A stretch of 64,000 nt of DNA, from positions 52,740-116,739 of the forward strand of contig NZ_FMBW01000006.1 in assembly GCF_900091725.1 (NCBI RefSeq), given 5' to 3'. Below the pieces are notes generated by a model. It searched no databases and had not been told where the DNA came from. It was given only the letters and a program-made list of their open reading frames with translations. The position numbers were made by a program, and so were the translations under genes. This document shows positions 53,313 to 60,946 of this stretch, piece after piece; the stretch's first letter is position 1; every line of letters starts with the position of its first letter. The DNA is from Streptomyces sp. DvalAA-43 (lineage in GTDB: Bacteria > Actinomycetota > Actinomycetes > Streptomycetales > Streptomycetaceae).

Positions 53313-53926
53313 GCCGCGGCCTCCAGGTCCAGCAGCGCGGTCTTCGCCTCAAGTCCGCCGATGTAGCCGCCGAGGGTGCCGTCGGTGCGCAGCACACGGT
53401 GGCAGGGGACGACGATCGGCAGCGGGTTGGTCGCACAGGCCGTGCCCACCGCCCGGACGGCCTTGGGGTTGCCGACGAGTTCAGCCATGTCGCGGTAACT
53501 GCGGGTCTGCCCGTATCCGATCTCGGGCAGATGCGTCTGCACCAGGCGCCGGAATCCGCGCGACAGGGACAGGTCCAGCGGCACGTCGAAGACCCGGCGG
53601 CGCCTGGCGAAGTACTCGTCGATCTCGCGAGCCGCCTCCTCCAGCCGCCTGGGCGCGCGCAGGATCCGCGGGCTGATCTTGTGGCCGAGGGCTTCCAGAA
53701 CCTGGTCGTGGTCCTCGCCGTCGAACGCCACGCGGACCAGCCCCTTCGGGGTGGCGGCGAGCAGCAGCTTGCCGACGGGCGAGTCGATGGTCGTGTAGGC
53801 GACATCGATCAGGTCGGCTTGCTCGGCGGCCTGCTCCAGACGGCGGTGGAGGCGGCGGAGAGCGCCGGCGTCCACGGGTGTCGTCAGCAGGACGGCCATG
53901 TCGTCATCGTTGCGCATGTCGCTCAC
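53309..53926 (-). CDS. Methylated-DNA--protein-cysteine methyltransferase (Ogt type)
   Basis: 205 residues from GTG 53926, placed by GGAG 7 bases upstream; an ATG three codons in is the alternative. The active site PCHRV (IVVPCHRVLRTDGTLGGYIG) holds the methyl-accepting Cys. RSYRDMAELVGNPKAVRAVG is the recognition helix region. Suicidal removal of O6-alkylguanine. Longer than the upstream paralogue at 54464. Overlaps the sigma-factor stop by GTGA, so sigma and enzyme are made together. Confidence 0.9.
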   Translation of the reverse strand: MSDMRNDDDMAVLLTTPVDAGALRRLHRRLEQAAEQADLIDVAYTTIDSPVGKLLLAATPKGLVRVAFDGEDHDQVLEALGHKISPRILRAPRRLEEAAREIDEYFARRRRVFDVPLDLSLSRGFRRLVQTHLPEIGYGQTRSYRDMAELVGNPKAVRAVGTACATNPLPIVVPCHRVLRTDGTLGGYIGGLEAKTALLDLEAAA

Positions 53927-54420
53927 GACGATGCTCCTTTCGTGATCGCGCCCGGATAGTGTTTCCTGAGATTCTTCAGCCCGTCCGAGGCGGCCCTGCG
54001 GGCCGCCTCGACGGTGCCGCCGAGGATCTCCGCGATCTCGGCGTACGCCAGCCCCGCCACATACCGGTAGGCGATGGCCTGACGCTGCTTGCTGGGCAGT
54101 TCCCTCACCGCGGCCCACAGGCCGACGTCCTCGGCATCCGGGACGCCCTGTCCTCCCGGCGCTTCCGGTACCTCGTCGACCGGCAGGGGGTTCCGCTTCG
54201 CGGCGCGCAGCACGTCGATCGCCTTGCGGTGCGCGATCGTCACGAGCCACGCCTCCACGTTCGCCGTCTCCGGCAGATCGGGATAGGCACGCATGGCGGC
54301 CAGGAAGGTCTCCGACCATGCGTCGTCCGCATCGTGCGGGCCGAGGACGACCCGGCAGACGCGCAGCACGGTCGCACCATGCTGCACAACCACGCTCTCG
54401 AACGGTTGTTTCATGTCCAT
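53923..54420 (-). CDS. ECF sigma factor of the alkylation-repair operon
   Basis: 165 residues from ATG 54420 (ATG 54414 is alternative). Region 2 has HDADDAWSETFLAAMRAYPD and AWLVTIAHRKAIDVLRA. Region 4 has LPSKQRQAIAYRYVAGLAYA and EIAEILGGTVEAARRAASDG. No anti-sigma gene adjoins it. A promoter-like element lies just upstream (54429-54458) and is shared with the Ogt gene in front, so the factor probably controls itself and the whole repair set. The trigger may be methylated Ada-type protein or damage itself; not shown by sequence. Confidence 0.85.
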   Translation of the reverse strand: MDMKQPFESVVVQHGATVLRVCRVVLGPHDADDAWSETFLAAMRAYPDLPETANVEAWLVTIAHRKAIDVLRAAKRNPLPVDEVPEAPGGQGVPDAEDVGLWAAVRELPSKQRQAIAYRYVAGLAYAEIAEILGGTVEAARRAASDGLKNLRKHYPGAITKGASS

Positions 54421-54428
54421 CCCAGTGA

Positions 54429-54458
54429 AGACGTACGTGCGGTGATAAACGTGAGATT
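54429..54458 (-). promoter_or_regulatory. Candidate ECF-type promoter before the sigma gene
   Basis: Reading the minus strand: AATCTCACGTT (54458-54448), 14 bp, then CGTCT (54433-54429). The identical two boxes and spacing occur at 55002-55031. CGTC is a common -10 for ECF sigma factors. The -10 ends only 8 bp before ATG 54420, implying a nearly leaderless transcript. Confidence 0.7.
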
Positions 54459-54463
54459 CCGCA

Positions 54464-54976
54464 TCAGAACAATCGTCCGGCGTCGCTCGCGGGCGGCTCC
54501 TCGAGCTCCAGCAGCGCCTGCTTGCGCTTCAGCCCGCCGGCGTACCCGGTCAGAGCCCCGGTGGAGCCGACGACGCGGTGGCACGGGACGAAGATGCACA
54601 GCGGGTTCGCGCCCACGGCCTGTCCGACCTGCTGCGCGAGACCACGGCCCCCGACCTGCTCGGCGATACGACCGTAGGTGGTCGTGTCGCCGCACTGAAT
54701 GCTCTTCACGATGTCCCAGACGGCGTGCTGGAACGAGTCGCCCTCGGCCGCGAGCGGAAGGTCGAACTGCCTGCGGCGCCCCGCCAGGTAGTCGCACAGC
54801 TGACGGACCGCTTCGTTCAGCAACGGGTCCGTCGCGTCACCGACCTCGGGGCCGAACGCCTCCTGCGGGGGCCGGCGCATGTGCTGTCCGAAATACAGGC
54901 CGGTGACCGCCTCGTCCCTGGCGACGATCGTGATCGGCCCAAGGTACGTCTCGATCTCGACATGCCGAGTGTTCAT
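54464..54976 (-). CDS. Methylated-DNA--protein-cysteine methyltransferase (Ogt type)
   Basis: 170 residues, the normal Ogt length. PCHRVVGSTGALTGYAGGLK holds the acceptor Cys; TYGRIAEQVGGRGLAQQVGQ and VGANPLCIFV precede it. The ATG has GGGGAGAGG upstream. It is the first gene of the alkylation-repair set, with its own copy of the promoter element at 55002. A 43-bp gap with the second promoter separates it from the sigma gene. Confidence 0.9.
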   Translation of the reverse strand: MNTRHVEIETYLGPITIVARDEAVTGLYFGQHMRRPPQEAFGPEVGDATDPLLNEAVRQLCDYLAGRRRQFDLPLAAEGDSFQHAVWDIVKSIQCGDTTTYGRIAEQVGGRGLAQQVGQAVGANPLCIFVPCHRVVGSTGALTGYAGGLKRKQALLELEEPPASDAGRLF

Positions 54977-55001
54977 CTGCCTCTCCCCTCTCCTGACCAG
55001 T

Positions 55002-55031
55002 AGACGCACGGCACCCGCAGAACGTGAGATT
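55002..55031 (-). promoter_or_regulatory. Candidate ECF-type promoter before the first Ogt gene
   Basis: AATCTCACGTT (55031-55021), 14 bp, CGTCT (55006-55002) on the minus strand, 25 bp before ATG 54976. Same boxes and spacing as before the sigma gene; the spacer sequences differ, arguing for a functional element rather than a recent duplication. Confidence 0.7.
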
Positions 55032-55059
55032 GCATTTGGAGCCGTCGCCGATCACCATG

Positions 55060-55614
55060 CCAGGGCGTCTCGCCGGGGACCTGGCCGTCGGCTTCGGCGC
55101 GACGATTCCGCTGAACACCGAGACCGAGTGGGACGAGGTGAAGCACACCTGGGCCGTCGACAGGCACGGCCGCCCGGCGAAGGACCGGTACGGCGTGGGT
55201 GCCGACCACGTCAACGACAACAACGAGGACCAGCTCCGGATCATCCGGACCCTGCTGCTGATCCGCCAGCCCGCCGACGCGCGCCGCGCACTGTGGCAGG
55301 CCGAACAGGTACGGCCCGACGCCGCTGCCCGCAAACGCCTGCGCCGGCCGGTGCCGAGCACCCCGATGCCCCGGTCCGCTACATCACGCTCCGCCAGCCC
55401 ATCCACCCCGCACCCGACGACGACCGCGGTGCCCGCGACACCGCCGGCCGCATCTACCGCCACCAGTGGTTCGTACGGCCGCACTTACCCCGACCATGAC
55501 GACCCGACGGGCTACTCCCGCAAGTGGGTCGGCCCTTGCCTCGTCACTCCCGAAGGATGCGAGGACGCCCCGATCCTTGGCAGGGAGCGCGTAGTGAGCG
55601 TCCTACGCCGCTGA
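55060..55614 (+). pseudogene. Plasmid/phage-type conserved hypothetical protein, frameshifted
   Basis: LAVGFGATIPLNTETEWDEV, LRIIRTLLLIRQPADARRAL in one frame; after shifts near 55330 and 55480 come APVRYITLRQPIHP with HQWFVRP, then YPDHDDPTGYSRKWVGPCL and ILGRERVVSVLRR. The tail resembles a hypothetical protein common on actinomycete mobile elements (HRW-V-GHWR...WI-P...APIL--E-V-VLRR). Function unknown; broken here. Confidence 0.5.
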
Positions 55615-55645
55615 AGGCGCTTCGCCAGATTCAGCACCTGCTGAT

Positions 55646-55960
55646 TCAGGCGGCCTGGCCGAGGCCAGCGGCGGTCAGGTCCTGCTCTCCAGCGGGGTGA
55701 AGTCGACGTCGAGCTTCGGGTCGTATGCGTCGGGCTGGATGCCGAGCTCGTGGGCGGAGTACGCGCCGAACCGGTCGATGTGCTCGGTCAGGTAGGGCGA
55801 GATGTGGGCCAGGTCCTCGGGCGATCTCCCAGCCCTCTTCCAGCAGTTGCCGCACGGTCTCGGCGATGTCCAGGGCGTTGTGGAAGATCACCGCGTTCGT
55901 GAGCAGCGCGTTGAACTTCATCGAGTTCCTTCATGCCGCGCGACCGTCGTCGTCGGCGAT
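55646..55960 (-). pseudogene. Tn3-family transposase C-terminal remnant
   Basis: MKFNALLTNAVIFHNALDIA, ETVRQLLEEGWEI and, after a shift, EDLAHISPYLTEHIDRFGAY with GIQPDAYDPKLDVDFTPL: the extreme C-terminus of Tn3-type transposases. The DDE core is absent. Suggests a former Tn3-like transposon end here. Confidence 0.75.
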
Positions 55961-55997
55961 GTGGGCGCCGGGACCCCGGAGACACGGGGCCGCGACC

Positions 55998-56780
55998 TCA
56001 CGGCTGCGCTTGCTTCGGCAAGGTGAGGATTTCGGCTCCGTCGTTGGTGATAGCGATCGTGTGCTCGCTGTGTGCTGTCCGGCAGCCTGTCGCACTTCGG
56101 AGCGTCCACCCGTCGGTGTCAGTGACGAGTTGAGCGGTGTCTGCCATGACCCATGGCTCCAGTGCCAGCAGTAGCCCGGGGCGCAGTTTGTATCCACGGC
56201 CAGGCCGTCCGGTGTTCGCAACGTGCGGGTCCTGGTGCATCGTTGATCCGATGCTATGACCTCCGAACTCGGTGTTGATCGGGTACCCCGCCTCGCTGAG
56301 GACCGTGCCGATGGCATGGGAGATGTCGCCGATACGAGCCCCGGGCCCGGCAGCGGCGATCCCTGCGGCCAGCGCGCGTTCGGTCGCGCTGATCATCGCG
56401 ACGCTCTCCGAGGGCTTTGTGTTGCCCACGATGAAGCTGATGGCAGCGTCTGCAGCGACTCCGCCTTTGGAGACGGCGAGGTCGAGGGTCAGTAGATCGC
56501 CGTCGGTGAGCGTGTAGTCGTACGGCCGCCCGTGGAGCACGGCGTCGTTGACGGCCGTGCAGATGTAGTGGCCGAACGGGCCGCGTCCGAAGGACGGCGC
56601 GTAGTCGACGTAACAGGACGACGCTCTCGCCTCGGCGATCATTCTCTCGGCCCACCGGTCGATGTCCAGAAGGTTCGTGCCGATCGTGCTACGGCTCTTC
56701 AGCCTCTGCAGGATGTCACCGACCAGGGCGCCGGTGGTTCTTGCCCGGGCCAGCAGAGTGGGGTTGAGGATCTCGATCAT
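55998..56780 (-). CDS. map: Methionine aminopeptidase type I
   Basis: 260 residues from ATG. GHYICTAVNDAVLHGRPYDY, LLTLDLAVSKGGVAADAAIS, GHSIGSTMHQDPHV and LALEPWVMADTAQLVT hold the metal ligands (D, D, H, E) with the last Glu in HSEHTIAI. Removes the initiator Met. Accessory Map genes next to an XRE-type regulator are common in Streptomyces; here the regulator (56856) is broken. Direct repeats upstream may be its operator. Confidence 0.9.
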   Translation of the reverse strand: MIEILNPTLLARARTTGALVGDILQRLKSRSTIGTNLLDIDRWAERMIAEARASSCYVDYAPSFGRGPFGHYICTAVNDAVLHGRPYDYTLTDGDLLTLDLAVSKGGVAADAAISFIVGNTKPSESVAMISATERALAAGIAAAGPGARIGDISHAIGTVLSEAGYPINTEFGGHSIGSTMHQDPHVANTGRPGRGYKLRPGLLLALEPWVMADTAQLVTDTDGWTLRSATGCRTAHSEHTIAITNDGAEILTLPKQAQP

Positions 56781-56806
56781 GCGGCGCCCTTCTCACGCAA
56801 CCAATA

Positions 56807-56829
56807 ACTATACCGTCATTACTATACCG
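56807..56829. promoter_or_regulatory. Direct repeat ACTATACCG x2 upstream of map
   Basis: ACTATACCG at 56807-56815 and 56821-56829 (14-bp period) in the map/XRE divergent region. AT-rich against the background. A likely operator for the XRE protein or part of the promoters. Confidence 0.55.
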
Positions 56830-56855
56830 GTACTTGAATTGCGGCCATGGGCGGG

Positions 56856-57085
56856 GTGTCGCATACTCCCGCAGAGGTCGGACGCGGAAAGCGTTGGTGC
56901 CCTCCTGTCTCGGGCCAGGGAAAAGCGCTCGATGCTCGAAACTGTTCTCGGCGCACGTGTCCCACCGGAGACCCTCCGGAAGATCGAGTCGGGCCGCGTG
57001 GCGCCCCTGCCCTCCTGGTCATCGCGGCGATCGCCGATGTCCTCGGCTCTCAAGGATGACGCCCTGGTGAGTGTCGGTGTTCTCG
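56856..57085 (+). pseudogene. XRE-family regulator, frameshifted
   Basis: Frame 1 gives SVGALLSRAREKRSMLETVL, GARVPPETLRKIESGRVA (helix-turn-helix: ...PETLRKIE-GR). Then in a neighbouring frame PALLVIAAIADVLGSQ completes the XRE fold. The start region (VSHTPAEVGR) is in another frame. At least two shifts. Divergent from map, the usual partner. Confidence 0.6.
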
Positions 57086-57600
57086 ACTTCCTCGACCCAG
57101 TTGGTGGTGGCCGGTGGCGGCCGTCGCCGCGGGTGAGGACGACGTCGCCCACAGGGGCACGCCCGGGACTTCCGCGCCAACCTCGACGCGAACCTGGTGA
57201 GTGCCGCACTGCCCCCGGGCACTGGACGACCGGCTCGCCCCCGGCGGCACGGTCGTCCACATCGGCTCGATCGCCGCCGACCAGGGCGCTGGCTCCTACG
57301 GGGCCGCCAAGGCGGGACTCGCCACCTTGGAACCTGGACCTGGCCCGCGAGCTCGGCCCACGCGGCATCACCGCGAACGTCGTCTCGCCCGGCTACATCG
57401 CCGACACGGAGTTCTTCCGCGACTGCCTCCCGGAAGCCCGCCGCACCACCCTCGTCGCCGCCACGGCGACAGGCCGCGCCGGTACCCCCGCAGACCTCGC
57501 CACCACGGTCGCCTTCCTTACCTCCCCCGGGGCCCGTCGGCATGGTCTCCCTCCCGTACTCCGCTCGACGGACATCCGCACCGGCCGGCGTCAACGCGCG
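57085..57600 (+). pseudogene. SDR-family oxidoreductase, truncated and frameshifted
   Basis: LDDRLAPGGTVVHIGSIAAD with QGAGSYGAAKAGLA (SDR S and Y-x-x-x-K motifs), then WNLDLARELGPRGITANVVS, PGYIADTEFFRDCLPEARRT and GTPADLATTVAFLTSPGA. The N-terminal TGxxxGxG is missing and the end is shifted. At least three lesions. Substrate unknown. The 270 bp after it show nothing recognisable. Confidence 0.6.
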
Positions 57601-57872
57601 GACCGCCGTGAGCCGTGAGCCGGAGGGATAGGCTCGTTCACGACCGCTGTTGGCGGCGCGCTCCGGCCGACGCCTGCCCGAGTCGGAGACAACTGCCGCC
57701 TTCTGGTATGGAGAGCCGGCAGAACTTCGGGGTGGCCGGTGGGCCGCAAAATGATCCTCTGTCGGGGCCGTGACCGGCGTGGACTGCTCGACGAAATCAC
57801 TGGCACGGGCCGCGTGGAGGTCACCGTGAAGTCCGTCGCGCACCGCGTCCGACGGGCGGCCGGCGAGGCCGT

Positions 57873-58328
57873 TCAGTCCGTTGAACGGGGACGCGCCGGG
57901 AAGGAGATTCCGGGGGCGTCGAGGACGGCCAGCGGGTCGAGGTAGTCCCGCCAGTGCGTGATCTTGCGGTCCCGGATGGTGATCACGGAGACGAAGTGGT
58001 TCTCGTACGCCCGTCCCGTGCCGACCGCGCGACCGTGCACCACGTACTCGAGGACGATGACCGAGGTCTCACGGTCATGGTGGACGGCAAGGCCGTCGGC
58101 GCTCTCCGCGACCATCGTGTCCCCGTACCCGCGGTACAGCTCGGCCAGTGCGTCCCGGCCCTCGATCCTTCTCGGGTAGTCGGGCACGGTGACCACGTAC
58201 TCGGTGACGGCGTCCTCGGTGAACCAGTCGAAGAAATGGTCCCCATCGATCAGACCGTCGAGCCCCTCCCCGACGATGCGGAAGAACGGCTCCAGCGCTG
58301 TGAAGTCGTCCAGGTCCTGCACGGTCAT
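57873..58328 (-). CDS. SnoaL-like/NTF2-fold protein
   Basis: 151 residues from ATG with GAGGAACG upstream. ALEPFFRIVGEGLDGLIDGD, FFDWFTEDAVTEYVVTVPDY, LAELYRGYGDTMVAESADGL and ITIRDRKITHWRDYLDPLAV fit SnoaL-like domain proteins. Divergent from a WYL regulator 140 bp away, suggesting ligand-controlled expression. Function unknown. Confidence 0.8.
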   Translation of the reverse strand: MTVQDLDDFTALEPFFRIVGEGLDGLIDGDHFFDWFTEDAVTEYVVTVPDYPRRIEGRDALAELYRGYGDTMVAESADGLAVHHDRETSVIVLEYVVHGRAVGTGRAYENHFVSVITIRDRKITHWRDYLDPLAVLDAPGISFPARPRSTD

Positions 58329-58468
58329 GACGTTCCTCGATTCCTGAGGGGTGGGTGGGGGCACGTGAAAGCCCGAACCGAATCCGGACCCGGTGTCTCC
58401 CTCGTGGATCTGACGCTACGACGGGACCAGGACAGCTTCGGTCCTGGTCGTGCCCTACGCTCCGGCAT

Positions 58469-59419
58469 GTGATCAGCACTTCCGCACGGCTGCTGCGGCT
58501 GGTCTCGCTGCTCTCCACCCGCTCGTCGTGGACCAACAGCGAACTCGCCGAACGGCTGTACGTCACCGAACGCACTGTCCGGCGGGACATCGCCAACCTG
58601 CGCGAACTCGGCTACGCCATTGACTCCGACCCCGGCCCCTGGGGCGGGTACCGGCTCAGCGGCGGCAGCAGCAGGTTGCCACCGCTGAGCCTGGACGACG
58701 AGGAAGCGCTCGCCGTGGCCGTGGCCCTGCGCGAGGCGGCGCTCAGCGGTGTCCTCGGTACCGACCAGGCAGCGCTCTCGGCCCTCCTGAAACTCCAGAG
58801 TCTGCTGCCCGCGCACATCGCGGACCGGTTGCCCGAACTGGACGCCGCGTTCGTTCACACCCCCCGGTCCGATGAACGCCTGGTCTCCCCGGGTGTGCTG
58901 CTGGAACTGGCCACCGCCTGCCGGCAGGGTGAGCATGTCCGGCTCTCCTACCGCGATCGGCAGGACCGGGCCACGGTCCGGGACATCGACCCCCACCGCC
59001 TGGTACGCACGGGCCACCGCTGGTACCTGGTCGCCCTGGACGTCGCGCGGGGCCAGTGGCATACCTTTCGCGCCGACCGCGTCACCGACGCCCAGCCGAC
59101 CGGCCAGTCGGCCGACCTCGTCGACCCGCCGGACGCCGTGCTCCTGGTCTCCCACATGCTCACCAGCGGCTACCCGCTTTACGCCACGGTTCGTGTCCCC
59201 GTCCCCCTGAACCAGGCCCTGCTCCTCATCCCCCGTAACCTCGGTACCCACGCCACCCTCGTCACCGTCGGCGGCTCCACCCCCGACGAACTGGCCACGT
59301 ACCTACTCGGCCTGGCGACCCCGCTCCACGTCCTGACCCCTGTCTCGGTCCGGACTGCCCTGCACACCCGGATCCAGACCCTGCTCAACGCCAACGATCC
59401 CGATGCCCCGGGGAACTGA
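58469..59419 (+). CDS. WYL-domain DeoR-like transcriptional regulator
   Basis: 316 residues from GTG. The N-terminal HTH_11 reads ARLLRLVSLLSTRSSWTNSE, LAERLYVTERTVRRDIANLR, ELGYAI. The WYL domain spans about 145-225: VRLSYRDRQDRATVRDIDPH, RLVRTGHRWYLVALDVARGQ, WHTFRADRV; the C-terminal WCX extension follows. WYL domains bind nucleic-acid or nucleotide ligands. Likely controls the divergent SnoaL-like gene. Confidence 0.9.
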   Translation: MISTSARLLRLVSLLSTRSSWTNSELAERLYVTERTVRRDIANLRELGYAIDSDPGPWGGYRLSGGSSRLPPLSLDDEEALAVAVALREAALSGVLGTDQAALSALLKLQSLLPAHIADRLPELDAAFVHTPRSDERLVSPGVLLELATACRQGEHVRLSYRDRQDRATVRDIDPHRLVRTGHRWYLVALDVARGQWHTFRADRVTDAQPTGQSADLVDPPDAVLLVSHMLTSGYPLYATVRVPVPLNQALLLIPRNLGTHATLVTVGGSTPDELATYLLGLATPLHVLTPVSVRTALHTRIQTLLNANDPDAPGN

Positions 59420-59459
59420 AGCCGGACCGGCTGCCAGGGCACCTGCCGGGCGACTGTCC

Positions 59460-59625
59460 TCAGCTCGGCAGCGAAAGGCCGTTCAGCAGTACTTTGGCCA
59501 CGTTCTCGGCGCAGAGCCTCACGCGTGCCTCGTCCTGGGACGCGATCTCCGGGCTCATGAGAGAGGCGAGTCCGGTCTGGCCGTAAGGCGCGGTCAACCT
59601 GAGCCCGACTCTGTCGGGGATCGGC
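59460..59625 (-). pseudogene. TetR-family C-terminal fragment
   Basis: RVGLRLTAPYGQTGLASLMS, PEIASQDEARVRLCAENVAK and VLLNGLSLPS form the usual end of TetR regulators (helices 8-9). The N-terminal HTH is absent; at about 59625 it meets an aquaporin fragment on the other strand, so a deletion joined them. Confidence 0.55.
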
Positions 59626-59994
59626 AGTCTCCCGCGTCCCCGTCGGCTACGCGACCGTCCACGCCGACCCGGCATGGGACGCCACCGCGATCCTCACGGC
59701 AGAGACCGGAGTCCTCGTCCTGCTGACCATGATGCTCTCCGTGCTCCTGGCACACCCCGCCGGCCGCAGACTGCTCCCCTGCGAGGTGGGGCTTGCCACC
59801 GCGGTCATCATCGCGACGTTCGGACCCCTCAGCGGCGGATCGGCCAACCCGGCACGACAGTTCGGTCCGGCGCTCCTGGCCCAGGACACCAGCCACCTGT
59901 GGATCTACCTGCTCGCTCCGGTGCTCGGCGCGGTGCTGGGAGCAGCCCTCGTGGCTCTGGCCAAACCCCTGACCCCACAGCGGCCCCGGTGCTG
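59626..59994 (+). pseudogene. MIP/aquaporin family C-terminal fragment
   Basis: VLVLLTMMLSVLLAHPAGRR, VGLATAVIIATFGPLSGGSA then NPARQFGPALLAQD and LWIYLLAPVLGAVLGAALVA. The second NPA box and two membrane helices of a glycerol/water channel are present; the first NPA half is missing. Truncated at 59626. Confidence 0.75.
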
Positions 59995-60176
59995 AAAGCG
60001 AGGGAAATCACCCATCGGCTATCGCGGCGGACCGGAACGCCGGCCCACGCCGGTGTTCAGATCTCGCCGTCCCGGGGCGGCCGGGGCAGACGCATCTCGT
60101 CTGGTCCCGCCTTGGCCTCGAGCATGCTGACGACGGGCGGGAAACGAGCGACGTCTACACTGCGAGCCCCGCCGCG

Positions 60177-60662
60177 TCATCCACCCGGCCGGACAACCTC
60201 CTCAGGTACCCCAGACCGTTCATGGAGTTCTTCGGTAAAACGCGTCCGGTAGATGCCCTGGACGATGGCCCAGGGAGACTGGTAGCCCCTGTGCTCCGGG
60301 TCCGAGACATCCTCGTCCCACGGCACTACGCAGTCTGGAAGCAGCCGCGCATGGCCCAGATACATCTGCGCGGCCTCTTCCAACCGCACTTCTCCTGCGA
60401 TCACCGAGCTCCACAGCCCGCAGCCCTGCCCGACCACCCACATGCACAGATCTTCGGTGCTGTCTTCGGACCAGACGTCCCCATCCACGCTCACGCCTTC
60501 CGAGAAGTCGGCCAGCGAATCAGCCGCGGACTCGTACGCGAGCGCGAAGGCTTCAAGGACTTCCCGCGGCTGGGACTCCAACCACAATTCAAGGGCAGAC
60601 AAGCGCGGTCGTGTCGCTTCCAGGACTTCCCAGAACCAATCAGGAACATGATCCGGTCCCAT
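60177..60662 (-). CDS. DUF4240 domain-containing protein
   Basis: 161 residues from ATG 60662 with GGGAG 6 bases upstream; an earlier start adds 15 residues. DWFWEVLEATRPRLSALELW, LEAFALAYESAADSLADFSE, DLCMWVVGQGCGLWSSV and AGEVRLEEAAQMYLG match DUF4240 (W-x-x-Ie--r...vva-G...W). Cytosolic, function unknown, sometimes encoded near contact-dependent or toxin systems. The flanking 180-280 bp have no gene. Confidence 0.75.
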   Translation of the reverse strand: MGPDHVPDWFWEVLEATRPRLSALELWLESQPREVLEAFALAYESAADSLADFSEGVSVDGDVWSEDSTEDLCMWVVGQGCGLWSSVIAGEVRLEEAAQMYLGHARLLPDCVVPWDEDVSDPEHRGYQSPWAIVQGIYRTRFTEELHERSGVPEEVVRPGG

Positions 60663-60946
60663 TTCGGCTCCCGTGTCGATGGCTGCAGTACCCGCCCGAC
60701 CGTACAACGGGATGGAGCCCCCTGGACACTCCCAGACTTCACCGTCGGCGAATGGCGCTCTCCGTCCGCGTAGTCACGGGCTTACAGTCAGGCACGTACA
60801 GGAAGAGGCGGAGTCAGCGCTGGCGAGGTGAGACACCCGAGCCAGGCAGCGACAGCGGGAGAGCCTCTCGTCGGCGCGCACGATCTCCTCACCACCCGCC
60901 CGGACCACATCCTGCCCCTGGACCCAACAGCCCCCACCCCGCCCGC

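Noticed and set aside
57739..57945. Small plus-strand ORF after the SDR relic
   Set aside because: No ribosome site, basic low-complexity composition, and it runs into the SnoaL-like gene on the other strand.
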